Shown: in pieces, positions 1 to 9,145 of the stretch
Numbering within the stretch: the stretch's first letter is position 1
Layout of the letters: each line of letters starts with the position of its first letter
Origin: Bacillota bacterium
Lineage (GTDB): Bacteria > Bacillota > SHA-98 > UBA4971
Direction of reading: 5' to 3'
Assembly (NCBI GenBank): GCA_030024085.1
Contig: JASEJE010000024.1
Span: 1-48,359, forward strand
Length of the DNA stretch: 48,359 nt
Made by a program: the position numbers and the translations under genes
The notes under the pieces: generated by a model
What the model was told of the DNA's origin: nothing
Database searches by the model: none
The model's input: the letters and a program-made list of their open reading frames with translations, nothing else

Positions 1-30
1 GATGGCGCAAACTTATGGCGCCATACTTAG
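1..30 (+). repeat. Foldback repeat, copy A (end only, cut by window edge)
   Basis: These bases read ...AACTTATGGCGCCATACTTAG and are the reverse complement of 48301-48330 with one mismatch. They also closely match the right end of the full copy at 25767-25977. Only the terminal 30 bases are inside the window. Confidence 0.85.
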
Positions 31-306
31 TGTCCGCTGCTCGGGACGCTATGCGCCGCGCGCAGTGAGCCGTCCTGCGCCGCCCAAGCGAGGTCGCAGC
101 GAGGTCGTGGTCTCCCAATGGAGCCAGCAGGGCCAGCCATGAGCCCGGGAGCATGCTGGAATACCCGACAGGCTGCGCGTGAACCCGACCCCGGCCGGTT
201 GCCCTCGGCGCGGCCGGGGCAGCCCGGCCTCCGGACATACAGTTGTATGCAGGGCTGGCTGACTCAACATACACTGCGTACCCAAGCCATATTGTGCAAA
301 TACTTC
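31..306. other. Non-coding stretch upstream of the LacI gene
   Basis: I see no convincing gene here. The open frames lack ribosome sites and recognisable protein sequence. A small inverted repeat, CATAC-AGTT-GTATG (236-249), could be an extra regulator site, but nothing else supports it. Confidence 0.5.
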
Positions 307-335
307 TTGACACCCTCGGAGCCTGATCCTATAAT
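307..335 (+). promoter_or_regulatory. Sigma-70/SigA promoter of the LacI-family gene
   Basis: A perfect TTGACA (307-312) is followed after 17 bp by a perfect TATAAT (330-335). The start codon of the regulator lies about 80 bp downstream and the LacI-type operator lies in between. Confidence 0.9.
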
Positions 336-343
336 GGAATCGT

Positions 344-359
344 GCTACAACGTTGTAGC
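344..359. promoter_or_regulatory. LacI-family operator, probably autoregulatory
   Basis: The sequence GCTACAACGTTGTAGC is a perfect 16-bp palindrome with a central CG, the form typical of LacI/GalR-family operators. It sits 8 bp after the -10 box, so a bound repressor would block its own promoter. I saw no second perfect copy in front of the neighbouring ABC genes. Confidence 0.8.
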
Positions 360-416
360 CCCGCATGGATCTGGCTTCTATGAGCAGCGAAACGCATGGC
401 AGAAGGAGCTAGAAGC

Positions 417-1469
417 GTGGCGACGATAAAGGACATCGCAGGCAAGGCAGGTGTGTCCGTCAGCACCGTGTCCCATGTGCTGAACGGGTACGGCGACATA
501 AGCTCGGAGACAGAGAAGCGCGTGCGCGCTGTCATGAAGGAACTGAACTATCATCCGAGTGCCCTGGCGCGGCGGCTCGTACGGAAGAGGAGTTATGTGC
601 TGGAGCTCATGCTCTTTTCCGTCGAGGGCCTGCGCCATCCGTTTTTCTACGAGGTCATCTGCGGCATCACCGCCGAGATAGAGAAGGGCGGGTATGACCT
701 CGTGCTCAGCGTGAAGGACACCCGCGACAAGCGCTGGCGGGAGAGCCTCAGGCGGTGTTACGAGTCGAAGGTAGAGGGCCTCTTTCTCATGGGCACTCTC
801 CCCGGGCGCGCCATAATCGAGGAAGTCGCGGCGAGCGGCATCCCGACCGTCCTCATCGACATCCCTCATGAAGGCCCCAGGATGACATACGTTACCTCTG
901 ACAACATCGGCGGTGCCAGGTCGGCGGTGGAGCATCTCATATCGCTCGGGCATCGCCGGATCGCGTATATAGACGGCCACACGCCGTCGGCCATTTCGGA
1001 GGGGAGATTCCTCGGCTACAAGCAGGCTCTATCCGATCACGGCCTGCCACTCGATCCGAGACTTGTTGCCGGCGGCAACTTCACCGAGGATGGCGGCCGC
1101 ATCGCGATGAAGCGTATCCTCGAGGCGTCCCCCGACATAACCGCGGTTTTCGCTGCAAGCGATCTCATGGCCATCGGCGCCATGAAGGCACTACGCGAGG
1201 TAGGGCGGAGGGCGCCCCGCGATGTGGCGGTCGTGGGGTTCGACGACATCGAGGCGGCATCCTACGTGAGGCCCACTCTTTCCACCGTGAAACAGCACGG
1301 CGAGGTCATGGGCAGGAGCGCAGCCCGAGAGGCGCTGAAGCTCATCAGCAACCCTTCGAGGAAACCCAAGAGGATCGTTCTTCCCACCGAGCTTGTGGTG
1401 AGGGAGTCATGTGGTGCCAGGCTGGAGTCTCTCGAGGGAGGTGGTGTGCTGGCAGAGACCAGGGTCTAG
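417..1469 (+). CDS. LacI/GalR-family transcriptional regulator
   Basis: A sugar-responsive DNA-binding protein of about 350 residues, the usual family length. The N-terminal helix-turn-helix and hinge helix are plain (ATIKDIAGKAGVSVSTVSHVLNG, then YHPSALARRLV), followed by a periplasmic-binding-protein-like effector domain ending in the VVGFDDIEAASYVRPTLSTV region. I place the start at GTG 417 because AGAAGGAG (401-408) sits correctly before it and the protein then begins MATIKDIAG as relatives do. An in-frame ATG at 396 would add seven residues and has no ribosome site. It lies directly before a sugar ABC importer, so it probably controls that operon and itself through the operator at 344-359. 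The inducer cannot be read from sequence; a maltodextrin-like or other alpha-glucoside is an inference from the neighbours. Confidence 0.93.
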   Translation: MATIKDIAGKAGVSVSTVSHVLNGYGDISSETEKRVRAVMKELNYHPSALARRLVRKRSYVLELMLFSVEGLRHPFFYEVICGITAEIEKGGYDLVLSVKDTRDKRWRESLRRCYESKVEGLFLMGTLPGRAIIEEVAASGIPTVLIDIPHEGPRMTYVTSDNIGGARSAVEHLISLGHRRIAYIDGHTPSAISEGRFLGYKQALSDHGLPLDPRLVAGGNFTEDGGRIAMKRILEASPDITAVFAASDLMAIGAMKALREVGRRAPRDVAVVGFDDIEAASYVRPTLSTVKQHGEVMGRSAAREALKLISNPSRKPKRIVLPTELVVRESCGARLESLEGGGVLAETRV

Positions 1470-1643
1470 CGGCTCGCGTGTGGCATGCGGCTGGCATGGT
1501 GTTGCGCGGTGTACGCTGGCTTCAGGATGTCGACGGTGACCGGAGGCTCCACCCCCGGCTTTGGCTGTGGGGGGCTCAGGAGAGCTTGATGCCCGTAAGC
1601 GGTGGTTTCAGGTCACATAAAACGATCAAGGAGGGAACCCACA

Positions 1644-2903
1644 GTGAGAAGGACGATTGTCTCGGTGCTGGTTCTTCTGATGCTCGTTGCCCTGATTGTG
1701 CCGGCCGGTGCGATGGCCCAGAAGAAGGTTGCGTTTACCGTCTGGACCAAGGAAGGCGAAGCTGAAGGTGTCTTACAGGAGATCATTGCGATTACTCAGG
1801 AGTACTCCAAGAGCCATCCAGGCATAACGATTGAGGTTGTCAACTACGGCGTCGAGGACCTGCGCCAGAACTACCAGTCCGCGGCGTTCGCAGGTACAGG
1901 CCCTGACCTCCTCTGGACCGTCTCCGACCATGCGGGTCCGTTTGTGGCCATGAAGCTCATCAAGTCCGTGGATCAGGTGTTCCCCGCAGGGTACATGGAC
2001 AAATTCGTCAAGCCCGGCGTTGAGGCCGTCGAGATGGGCGGCAAGGTCTGGGGCGTTCCCATCAGCGTTGGCAACCATCTGATGCTTCTTTACAATAAGA
2101 AGCTCATCAAGACCGCGCCCAAGGATACCGACGAGCTCATCAAGGTCGGCAAGGAGCTCACGAAAGACCTGGACAAGGACGGCAAGCCCGACCAGTACGG
2201 CCTCGTCTACAACCTGAACGAGCCGTTCTGGCTTGCCCCGTGGCTCGGTGGCTTCGGCGGCTGGCCGCTGGACGGCACGAAGCCGACCCTGAACACCCCG
2301 GCCATGGTCGACTGCCTGCAGTTCCTGCACGATCTCAAGTTCGTCCACAAGATCGTCCCGATGGAGGCCGACTACAACGCAGCCGACTCGCTCTTCAAAG
2401 AGGGCAAGGCGGCGATGATCATCAACGGCGACTGGTCCCTCGGTGCCTACCAGGGCGACGATGTCAAGAAGAACGTGGACCTCGGCGTCGCGAGGATCCC
2501 GAAGGTGACCAAGACCGGGAAGTGGCCCTCTCCCATGACGAGCGGCATCTACCTCATGTTCCCCGAGTATCTCGAGGGCGACAAGCTGAACGCGGTGAAG
2601 GAGTTCGTGGACTACCTCGTCTCCGACGAGATCCAGCTCAGGTTCCTCAAGAGGTTCAAGAGGCTCCCCTCAACCGCTTCCGCGCTCAAGAGCCCGCTGG
2701 TGACCGAGGACCCGATCCTGAAGGGATCGTCCGACCAGATGGTCGTCGGCAAGCCGATGCCCACGGTGCCTGAGATGCGGGCTGCATGGGATGCTATCAG
2801 ACCGAACCAGGAAGCCGTGATGGCTGGAAAGATGTCGGCGAAGGACGCTGCAAAGGCGATGCAGGAGGCCGCCGAGAAGGCCATACGCGAGATGACCAAG
2901 TAG
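1644..2903 (+). CDS. Sugar ABC transporter substrate-binding protein (family 1, MalE-like)
   Basis: Extracytoplasmic solute-binding protein that captures a sugar or oligosaccharide for the permeases encoded next. The chosen GTG start follows AAGGAGGG (1628-1635) and gives a clean signal peptide: RR, a hydrophobic run VSVLVLLMLVALIVPAG, then AMA before QKK. There is no lipobox cysteine at the cleavage site. The mature part has the family features FTVWTKEGE, GPDLLWTVSDHAGPF, VWGVPISVGNHLMLLYNKKL and KAAMIINGDWSLGAYQ. About 419 residues is normal for this family. It resembles maltose/maltodextrin-binding proteins more than pentose types, but ligand specificity is not proven. Spacing to the permease is about 70 bp, consistent with one operon. 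Confidence 0.92.
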   Translation: MRRTIVSVLVLLMLVALIVPAGAMAQKKVAFTVWTKEGEAEGVLQEIIAITQEYSKSHPGITIEVVNYGVEDLRQNYQSAAFAGTGPDLLWTVSDHAGPFVAMKLIKSVDQVFPAGYMDKFVKPGVEAVEMGGKVWGVPISVGNHLMLLYNKKLIKTAPKDTDELIKVGKELTKDLDKDGKPDQYGLVYNLNEPFWLAPWLGGFGGWPLDGTKPTLNTPAMVDCLQFLHDLKFVHKIVPMEADYNAADSLFKEGKAAMIINGDWSLGAYQGDDVKKNVDLGVARIPKVTKTGKWPSPMTSGIYLMFPEYLEGDKLNAVKEFVDYLVSDEIQLRFLKRFKRLPSTASALKSPLVTEDPILKGSSDQMVVGKPMPTVPEMRAAWDAIRPNQEAVMAGKMSAKDAAKAMQEAAEKAIREMTK

Positions 2904-2975
2904 CGAGCGAAGAGCCACGATCGTGGCAGGCCCGGGTGAGCTTGCGGGTTTCGTCCGGGCCTGCCTGCTTCCAAG

Positions 2976-4010
2976 GTGGTGAAGGCATTGATCCCTCTGA
3001 CATGGGAGATTGTCGCGCGCGGGCTGACTGAGATTGGGAGGCTGCTCGGGATCATCGCCGCGACAGTAGTCATCCTCGAGACGCTGGCCTATCTCATACT
3101 GTACAGGCTCTTGAGGTACAAGTATGCGCTTCCCTTCATGTTGCTCCTTCCGGCACTGGTGGGAGTGATGCTGCTCATCATCTATCCGTTCGGCTTCAAC
3201 ATCTATCTTGCGTTCAGCAACATGAACATGTTCAGGTTCAAGGACTTCTCCGTGGGACTTTCGTACGCCGTCACCAACTTCCTCGACGTTTTCCGCCTGC
3301 CCGTGCTGCAGAAGGTCACGTTCTTCCAGTTGCTGGGGCGGACGGTGCTGTGGACGGCTGTGAACGTAACGTGCCACGTGCTCGGCGGCCTCGGGCTTGC
3401 CATCCTTCTCAACAGACCCATGAGAGGGAAGGGGATCTACCGGACCCTGCTGGTCGTGCCGTGGGCGCTTCCGCAGGTGATTGCGGCGCTTGCGTGGAGG
3501 GGCGAGTTTCACTATCAGTATGGCTTTGTCAACCTCTTGCTCCAGCGGATGGGCCTGAGCCCGGTGCAATGGCTCAGCGACCCGAAGTGGGCATTCGTCG
3601 CCGTGGTGCTGGTCAACGTGTGGCTGGGGATCCCGTTTATGATGGTGGTGCTTCTCGGCGGACTGCAGAGCATCTCTCAGGAGTACTACGACGCTGCCCA
3701 GATCGATGGGGCCTCCGGGTGGCAGCAATTCCGGTCCATCACGATGCCTCTTCTAAAGCCGGTGCTCACCCCGGCCGTGATCCTCGGAGTCGTCTGGACG
3801 TTCAACAACTTCAACGTGATCTATCTTGTCACAAGGGGTGGGCCGATGGAAGGCACTGACCTCCTGGTGACGTCCATGTTCAAGGCTGTATTCGAATTCT
3901 ATCGTTACGGGTTCGGAGCGGCCTATGCCCTTGTGATCTTCGTGTTCCTGTTCATATTCTCCGCCGTGTACCTGCGCCTCAGCGGTGGGTTCAAGGGGGC
4001 CTGGGAATGA
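2976..4010 (+). CDS. Sugar ABC transporter permease, MalF-type
   Basis: Integral membrane subunit of the importer. It has an extra N-terminal hydrophobic segment (LLGIIAATVVILETLAYLILY) before the usual core beginning KYALPFMLLLPALVGVMLLIIYPFGFN, so it should span the membrane more often than minimal six-helix permeases, as MalF does. The cytoplasmic EAA loop that contacts the ATPase is visible (EYYDAAQIDGASGWQQF...ITMPLLKP). The start is uncertain: GTG 2976 and GTG 2979 are adjacent and no good ribosome site precedes them, so the true N-terminus could be a little downstream. It overlaps the next permease by 4 bp (ATGA), which implies translational coupling. Confidence 0.92.
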   Translation: MVKALIPLTWEIVARGLTEIGRLLGIIAATVVILETLAYLILYRLLRYKYALPFMLLLPALVGVMLLIIYPFGFNIYLAFSNMNMFRFKDFSVGLSYAVTNFLDVFRLPVLQKVTFFQLLGRTVLWTAVNVTCHVLGGLGLAILLNRPMRGKGIYRTLLVVPWALPQVIAALAWRGEFHYQYGFVNLLLQRMGLSPVQWLSDPKWAFVAVVLVNVWLGIPFMMVVLLGGLQSISQEYYDAAQIDGASGWQQFRSITMPLLKPVLTPAVILGVVWTFNNFNVIYLVTRGGPMEGTDLLVTSMFKAVFEFYRYGFGAAYALVIFVFLFIFSAVYLRLSGGFKGAWE

Positions 4011-4879
4011 TGAGGACAGCTTCGAAACGACGCGTTTTCCGCAAGGCAAGAGGGGATAGCCCGGCGAAAAGGGCTCTCATCCACGCTGTCCTCATTGTGG
4101 CATGCGTGATGGCCGTCTACCCGTTCCTCCGGGTGATAAGCGTCTCGCTTCGGCCGGGCAGCCAGCTGCTCTCCACGAACCTCGCGTTCATACCCCCCGG
4201 GGCGAGCTTCGAGAACTACCGGGCGCTCATCTTCGACAGGGACTTCACCATCTGGCTGTGGAACAGCCTCATCGTGTCCGCAGCATCCGTGCTGGTGGGC
4301 CTCATGCTGGCCGCGACCGCTGCGTACGCGTTCTCGCGGTGGAAGTTCCCGGGCCGCAGGCAGGGGCTTCTCTTCCTGCTAACGACGCAGATGATTCCGG
4401 CGGGCATGTTGTTGCTGCCGATATACATCATGGTCGTGAGGTTGAAGCTGTTCAACACCTACACCGGTATGGCGATCGCTTACTCGGTTGGCTCGGTGCC
4501 GTTTTCTACTTGGATCCTCAAGGGGTACTATGATACAATACCCCGGGAACTCGAGGAGGCGGCGCTCGTCGACGGCGCAAGCCCGCTCATGGCGTTCTGG
4601 CGGATCGTGATACCCCTCTCAACCCCGGCGCTCGCGATCGCGGGGCTTTTCGGCTTCATGACAGCATGGAACGACTACATGATGGCCCGGGTGATGTTGC
4701 AGAAGGCAAACATGTTCACCTGGCCTGTGGGCTTCCAGAAGCTGATGGACCAGTTCCAGACGGCGTGGGGGCAGTTCGCGGCGGCCTCTGTGCTCGTTGC
4801 CATCCCAGCACTGGCGCTGTTCCTATATTCATCGAAGTGGCTTGTGTCCGGCATGACGCTGGGCGGGGTGAAGGAGTAG
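4007..4879 (+). CDS. Sugar ABC transporter permease, MalG-type
   Basis: Second membrane subunit of the importer, 290 residues, standard for MalG-like permeases. The EAA loop reads EEAALVDGASPLMAFW followed by RIVIPLSTP. N-terminal helix ALIHAVLIVACVMAVYPFL and the SFENYRALIFDRDF periplasmic segment fit the family. The ATG overlaps the stop of the MalF-type gene. It should pair with that subunit and with the ATPase encoded at 5216-6316. Confidence 0.94.
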   Translation: MMRTASKRRVFRKARGDSPAKRALIHAVLIVACVMAVYPFLRVISVSLRPGSQLLSTNLAFIPPGASFENYRALIFDRDFTIWLWNSLIVSAASVLVGLMLAATAAYAFSRWKFPGRRQGLLFLLTTQMIPAGMLLLPIYIMVVRLKLFNTYTGMAIAYSVGSVPFSTWILKGYYDTIPRELEEAALVDGASPLMAFWRIVIPLSTPALAIAGLFGFMTAWNDYMMARVMLQKANMFTWPVGFQKLMDQFQTAWGQFAAASVLVAIPALALFLYSSKWLVSGMTLGGVKE

Positions 4880-5215
4880 GGTTCGCACGCCGGGTGTCCG
4901 AGAAAGAAGGATTGTGGAATCGTTTGTCGAATACTCCGTGAGAGCCCCATCAGGGGCTTCCGGGGCGCCGACGGCCGCGCCTGCGCTGATGACCCTGGTC
5001 GCGGACGGCGTCAGCTGTTTCGGAAGAGCACGGTCTTGCGGCTTGTGATTACTGGTGGAGGTGATGGGCTGGAGGCTTCGGGGCATGGTGTCATGGTGTC
5101 CGGTGGTTTTCGTGGTGCTGGCGGTCTGTCGTACAGGTGATTCATTATCCAATTACGCTGCCCTGGGAGTGCGTTACGTACGGCTCCACAAGACGGCACA
5201 GGGGGTAAACAAGAG
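4880..5215. other. 336-bp gap between permease and ATPase genes
   Basis: No convincing gene. A small hairpin AGCCCC-ATCA-GGGGCT (4943-4958) has no T-run, so I do not call it a terminator. The ATPase has its own ribosome site near 5200-5206 (GGGGGT). The gap is long for an operon, so the ATPase may also have a separate promoter, but I could not place one with confidence. Confidence 0.4.
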
Positions 5216-6316
5216 ATGGCAAGAGTGTACCTGGAGCATGTGACCAAGAAGTTCGGCAACGTCGTCGCGGTGAACGATGCCACGCTCGAGATCAAGGACA
5301 AGGAATTCCTCATTCTAGTCGGCCCGTCCGGGTGCGGCAAATCCACGACCCTCCGGATGGTCGCGGGCCTCGAGGAGATCACCGACGGGAACATCTACAT
5401 CGGCGAGACTATCGTGAACGACATCCCGCCCAAAGACCGGGACATCGCAATGGTCTTCCAGAACTACGCCCTCTATCCCCACATGGATGTCTACAACAAC
5501 ATGGCCTTCGGCCTCAAGCTGCGCAAGTTCCCCCGCGCGGAGATCGACAAGCGCGTCAAGGAGGCCGCGGGGATCCTTGGGATCGAGAACCTGCTGAAGA
5601 GAAAGCCCAAGGAGCTTTCGGGAGGCCAGAGGCAGAGGGTGGCCCTGGGGCGGGCCATCGTTCGCGAGCCGAAGGTGTTCCTCATGGATGAGCCTCTCTC
5701 GAACCTCGACGCGAAACTCCGCGTCCAGATGAGGGCGGAACTCGCAAAGCTGCACAACAGGCTCCAGACGACGATCATATACGTAACCCACGACCAGACG
5801 GAAGCCATGACCATGGGCGACCGCATAGTCGTCATGAAAGATGGCTTCATCCAGCAGGTGGGCGCTCCGATGGAGATCTACGAGCACCCTGACAACGTAT
5901 TCGTGGCAGGTTTCATCGGAAGCCCTGCCATGAACTTCCTCGACGCTGCCATAATAAGGGAGAACGGCGACTTCTGGCTCGACGCGAAGAGCTTCAGGGT
6001 GAAGCTGCCTTCGACCAGGTTCGAGAGGATCGGGGAGTATGTCGACAAAGAAGTCATATTCGGCATCAGGCCCGAGGACATAGACGACAGGGAGTTCGTC
6101 CCTGATGGATCCCCGGACCGGGTGGTCACGGCCGACATCGATGTCCACGAGCCGATGGGCTCCGAGGTGTACCTCTACGCTACAGTCGGGCAGCACTCGT
6201 TCATAGCGAGGGTCGATGCCCGCACGCGCGCGAGGGACGGCATGTCTCATCAGCTCGTGTTCAACACCGACAAGGCTCACCTGTTCGACAAGAAGACCCA
6301 GAAAGCCATCAGGTAA
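5216..6316 (+). CDS. Sugar ABC transporter ATP-binding protein (MsmX/UgpC/MalK-like)
   Basis: Cytoplasmic ATPase that powers carbohydrate importers of the CUT1 type. Visible motifs are Walker [10 protein letters not shown], the Q-loop [12 protein letters not shown], signature LSGGQRQR, Walker B VFLMDEP, the D-loop SNLDAKLR and the switch histidine in [11 protein letters not shown]-terminal TOBE/MalK-like region (about residues 235-366) contains FGIRPEDI. The length of 366 is typical. It is the only ATPase in the window, while two sets of sugar permeases are present, so it probably serves both, as MsmX does in Bacillus. A strong terminator follows it. Confidence 0.95.
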   Translation: MARVYLEHVTKKFGNVVAVNDATLEIKDKEFLILVGPSGCGKSTTLRMVAGLEEITDGNIYIGETIVNDIPPKDRDIAMVFQNYALYPHMDVYNNMAFGLKLRKFPRAEIDKRVKEAAGILGIENLLKRKPKELSGGQRQRVALGRAIVREPKVFLMDEPLSNLDAKLRVQMRAELAKLHNRLQTTIIYVTHDQTEAMTMGDRIVVMKDGFIQQVGAPMEIYEHPDNVFVAGFIGSPAMNFLDAAIIRENGDFWLDAKSFRVKLPSTRFERIGEYVDKEVIFGIRPEDIDDREFVPDGSPDRVVTADIDVHEPMGSEVYLYATVGQHSFIARVDARTRARDGMSHQLVFNTDKAHLFDKKTQKAIR

Positions 6317-6361
6317 CCTGGCGCGTGCTCCGCGCCCAGCGTTCCCCTGGCGAGTTGGCTC

Positions 6362-6401
6362 GGGGATAGTTGGGGAGAATATCTCCAGCTATCCCCTTTT
6401 T
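6362..6401 (+). terminator. Rho-independent terminator after the ABC ATPase gene
   Basis: Outer stem GGGGATAG (6362-6369) pairs with CTATCCCC (6389-6396), with an inner GGAGA/TCTCC stem, followed directly by TTTTT (6397-6401). It separates the importer genes from the isomerase gene. Confidence 0.9.
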
Positions 6402-6437
6402 CATGACACATGTGGTTTGGGTGAGGGGGTCAATTGT

Positions 6438-7535
6438 GTGACGATTGGCAACAGCAGTAGTGACAGCGAACGCAGGGCGGTCCTCGACAGTATCGAAACC
6501 ATGGCCAGGCTCGACCCGGGCGGGATGCTCAAGATAGTGGGCGACCTTCCGGGCCAGATACGGGACGCCCTGGACATTGCGGGGCGAGCGGAGTTTCCTC
6601 AGCATTTTGCGGGGGCCCGATGCATCGTGGCCGCGGGACTCGGTGGGTCGGCCATCGGAGGCGACGTGGTTCGGGAGCTTGTTGTAGACGAGCTGCGGGT
6701 GCCCATGGCCGTTGTGCGGGGCTATGAGCTTCCTGCGTTCGTGGACAGGGATGCCCTGGTGTTCGTGTCGAGCTACTCGGGGAATACCGAGGAGACCCTG
6801 AGCGCTTACAGCATTGCCCGTGAGCGGGGCGCTCGGATGGTGTGCATCACGAGCGGCGGCCGCCTTGCGGAGCTTGCCACACGAGATGGGGTGCCTCTCA
6901 TCACCATCCCGCAGGGGTTCCCGCCCCGGACCGCGCTCGGGTACATGTTCGTCCCGATGCTGGTCGCGCTCGCGCGGCTTGGTTACGTGAGGGGCGCCGC
7001 GGACGGCTTCGAGGAAGCGGAGATCATCCTGCGCGACCTTGGGGTTGTGCTTGGTCCCGAGTCGCCTACCTCGGTCAACCAGGCGAAGCGCATGGCGATT
7101 GCAATGCACGGGAGAATCCCGCTCATCTACGGATCGTCCGGCATCACAGCAGCGGCGGCCCTCCGGTGGAAGACGCAGATCAACGAGAACAGCAAGACCC
7201 ACGCGTTCTGGAACGCCTTCCCCGAACTCAACCACAACGAGACCGTGGGATGGGGCGCCAGGGAGGATATCTTGAAGACGCTGCAGGTGGTGCTCCTCAA
7301 GGACAAGGGGGATCATCCCAGGGTGCAGCGGAGGATGGAGATAACCGCAACGCTCATGGGCGACGCGGCAGGCATAGACGAGGTTCATAGCCTCGGAAGG
7401 TCGAAGGTGGCTCGGCTCCTGTCCCTGGTGTACGTAGGTGACTTCGCCAGCCTTTACCTTGCCTTCCTTTACGGTGTAGACCCGAAGCCGGTGGAAGTGA
7501 TAGACTACCTTAAGGGAGAGCTTGCAAAGGCCTGA
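6438..7535 (+). CDS. Bifunctional phosphoglucose/phosphomannose isomerase
   Basis: Interconverts glucose 6-phosphate, fructose 6-phosphate and mannose 6-phosphate in the cytoplasm. Two SIS half-domains are visible. The first has VAAGLGGSAIGGDVV and the phosphate-binding SSYSGNTEETL. The C-terminal PGI/PMI part carries the family signature FPELNHNE. About 365 residues fits the compact archaeal/bacterial PGI/PMI type, distinct from classical Pgi. I chose GTG 6438 because GGTGAGGGGG precedes it by about 9 bp; the frame is open further upstream but that part overlaps the terminator. It fits downstream of sugar uptake and beside a sugar kinase. Confidence 0.9.
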   Translation: MTIGNSSSDSERRAVLDSIETMARLDPGGMLKIVGDLPGQIRDALDIAGRAEFPQHFAGARCIVAAGLGGSAIGGDVVRELVVDELRVPMAVVRGYELPAFVDRDALVFVSSYSGNTEETLSAYSIARERGARMVCITSGGRLAELATRDGVPLITIPQGFPPRTALGYMFVPMLVALARLGYVRGAADGFEEAEIILRDLGVVLGPESPTSVNQAKRMAIAMHGRIPLIYGSSGITAAAALRWKTQINENSKTHAFWNAFPELNHNETVGWGAREDILKTLQVVLLKDKGDHPRVQRRMEITATLMGDAAGIDEVHSLGRSKVARLLSLVYVGDFASLYLAFLYGVDPKPVEVIDYLKGELAKA

Positions 7536-7751
7536 GCGTGGGTTCGCAAGTCTGTGCTGGTCTAGCCATGAGTCTCGGACCTGCACCGCAAGCACGCCGT
7601 TGTCGGAGTGCGACAGCGCGAGTCCCTCGGAAAGGGGCGGTGATCTGCGAGCCCACACCTGGGCGCCCCCTCCTGCAACTCGGGAAGAGGCCGGGGGAGA
7701 GAACAGGCAGAACGCCTGATCATCCGTGGAGAGGAGACGTGGGGGAAACAA

Positions 7752-8753
7752 ATGGCCAGGCCGCTTGTGGTTGGGGTAGACCTCGGGGGCACCAAGGTTG
7801 CGACAGCTGCCGCTGGCTGCGATGCCGCGATCGTATCGCGAGTGACCAGGCCCACAGAGCCTGAGCGCGGCGTCGACGCAGTGGTGGCCACGATAATCGA
7901 GTCGGTGGAGGAGGCCGTGGCGGAGGCCGGCGCTACACTAGACGACGTGGCCGGCGTGGGGGTGGGAAGCCCCGGTCCGCTGAATCCCGAGATCGGCGTC
8001 GTGACCTTCGCGCCAAACCTCAAGTGGCACGACGTGCCGCTTGGCGCGCTGATGAGACAAGCCCTGGGGGTTCCTACATATATCGAGAACGACGCGAACC
8101 TGGCTGCCCTGGGGGAGGCCCGGTACGGGGCCGGTCGCGGCTCGAAGAACATGATCTATATCACGGTGAGCACCGGCATCGGCGGAGGGCTCATCTTCGA
8201 CGGCGAGATCTACAGTGGTTCGTCGTTCGTGGCCGGAGAGATCGGGCACATGACCATCGCCGACGAGGACGAGGGCCCGCGGTGCGGCTGCGGCAACTAT
8301 GGATGTCTTGAGTCCCTCGCTTCGGGCCCCGCCATCGCGCGGATGGCCCGCGAGCTCATACGCCACGGCGAGGAGACAATGATAGTCGATCTCGTGCAGG
8401 GGAATATCGAGCTCGTGACCTCCGAGGTCGTGGGCCGGGCGGCGCTGGCGGGGGATGCGGCTGCCATAGCCATCCTCGGCAAGGCCGCCGATTACCTGGG
8501 CATCGGAATCGCCAACCTCGTCAACATCCTGAACCCTGACACCATCGTAATAGGAGGCGGGGTTTCAAGGGTAGGCGAGATACTGCTCGAGCCTGTGCGG
8601 GAGGTCGTGGCTGAGCGGGCGCTCAAGCCTGCGTTCGAGGCTGTGAGGATAGTCCAGGCGGAGCTTGGTCCCGACGCTGGAGTGGTCGGCGCTGTGTGCC
8701 TCGTACTGTCGAAACTGAAAACGAGGGAGTGCAGGACCGGGGCGCGAAGCTGA
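7752..8753 (+). CDS. ROK-family sugar kinase (glucokinase-like)
   Basis: Phosphorylates an imported hexose, most likely glucose, using ATP. The N-terminal ATP-phosphate motif VGVDLGGTK, sugar-binding and catalytic ENDANLAALGE, GTGIGGGLI, GEIGHM and the zinc motif CGCGNYGCLES are all present, so the protein looks fully functional. The length of 333 is normal. The start at ATG 7752 is preceded by GGAGAGGAGACGTGGGGG. Its product would feed the isomerase encoded just upstream. Confidence 0.93.
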   Translation: MARPLVVGVDLGGTKVATAAAGCDAAIVSRVTRPTEPERGVDAVVATIIESVEEAVAEAGATLDDVAGVGVGSPGPLNPEIGVVTFAPNLKWHDVPLGALMRQALGVPTYIENDANLAALGEARYGAGRGSKNMIYITVSTGIGGGLIFDGEIYSGSSFVAGEIGHMTIADEDEGPRCGCGNYGCLESLASGPAIARMARELIRHGEETMIVDLVQGNIELVTSEVVGRAALAGDAAAIAILGKAADYLGIGIANLVNILNPDTIVIGGGVSRVGEILLEPVREVVAERALKPAFEAVRIVQAELGPDAGVVGAVCLVLSKLKTRECRTGARS

Positions 8754-9145
8754 CGGCCTCGCCCTGCCGAACGAGCACTGGTACGGGCACAGGCCTGCCC
8801 CCCGCGCGACCCACCCTGAGGCTTGCGGCGGCGGCGGAGCCGGACGGCTTGCGGAGGTGGCGGTGGAGCCGGAAGGGGAGCCGCAGAGGAACCTGCGGGT
8901 GCGGCCGCGCCGGCGCTACACCACATGTTGCTCTGGAAGTCCGCATTACACGATGCATGCCTGAATATGTACATTAGGGCAGAAGCGCCCCGTACGACGG
9001 CGGAACGAGCCGTCCGCAGGGTCGCCGCTCTCCCCGCCGGAGACGGCCACGATCACGGGCACGGGCACGAGGAGGGGGACGGCGACGGCGACGGGGGCTG
9101 AGGCGGGGCGCGACTCTGAAAGCCGAGATGGGGGGCATGTGTGCG
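8754..9145. other. GC-rich intergenic stretch with short tandem motifs
   Basis: No supported gene. It contains simple G/C-rich runs, for example GGCACGGGCACG and GACGGCGACGGCGACGG near 9055-9100. I see no terminator or clear promoter. Confidence 0.4.

Noticed and set aside
118-429. Open frame upstream of the LacI gene
   Set aside because: No ribosome site, composition unlike protein, and it overlaps the promoter and operator.
4941-4960. AGCCCC/GGGGCT hairpin after the MalG-type gene as a terminator
   Set aside because: Short stem and no T-run follow it.
7938-8366. Antisense open frames inside the ROK kinase and most other genes
   Set aside because: Typical GC-rich shadow frames; the sense strand has complete conserved motifs.
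8623-8974. Long minus-strand and plus-strand open frames over the end of the ROK gene and the gap after it
   Set aside because: They are Arg/Ala/Pro-rich frames created by high GC opposite a real gene, without starts or family motifs.
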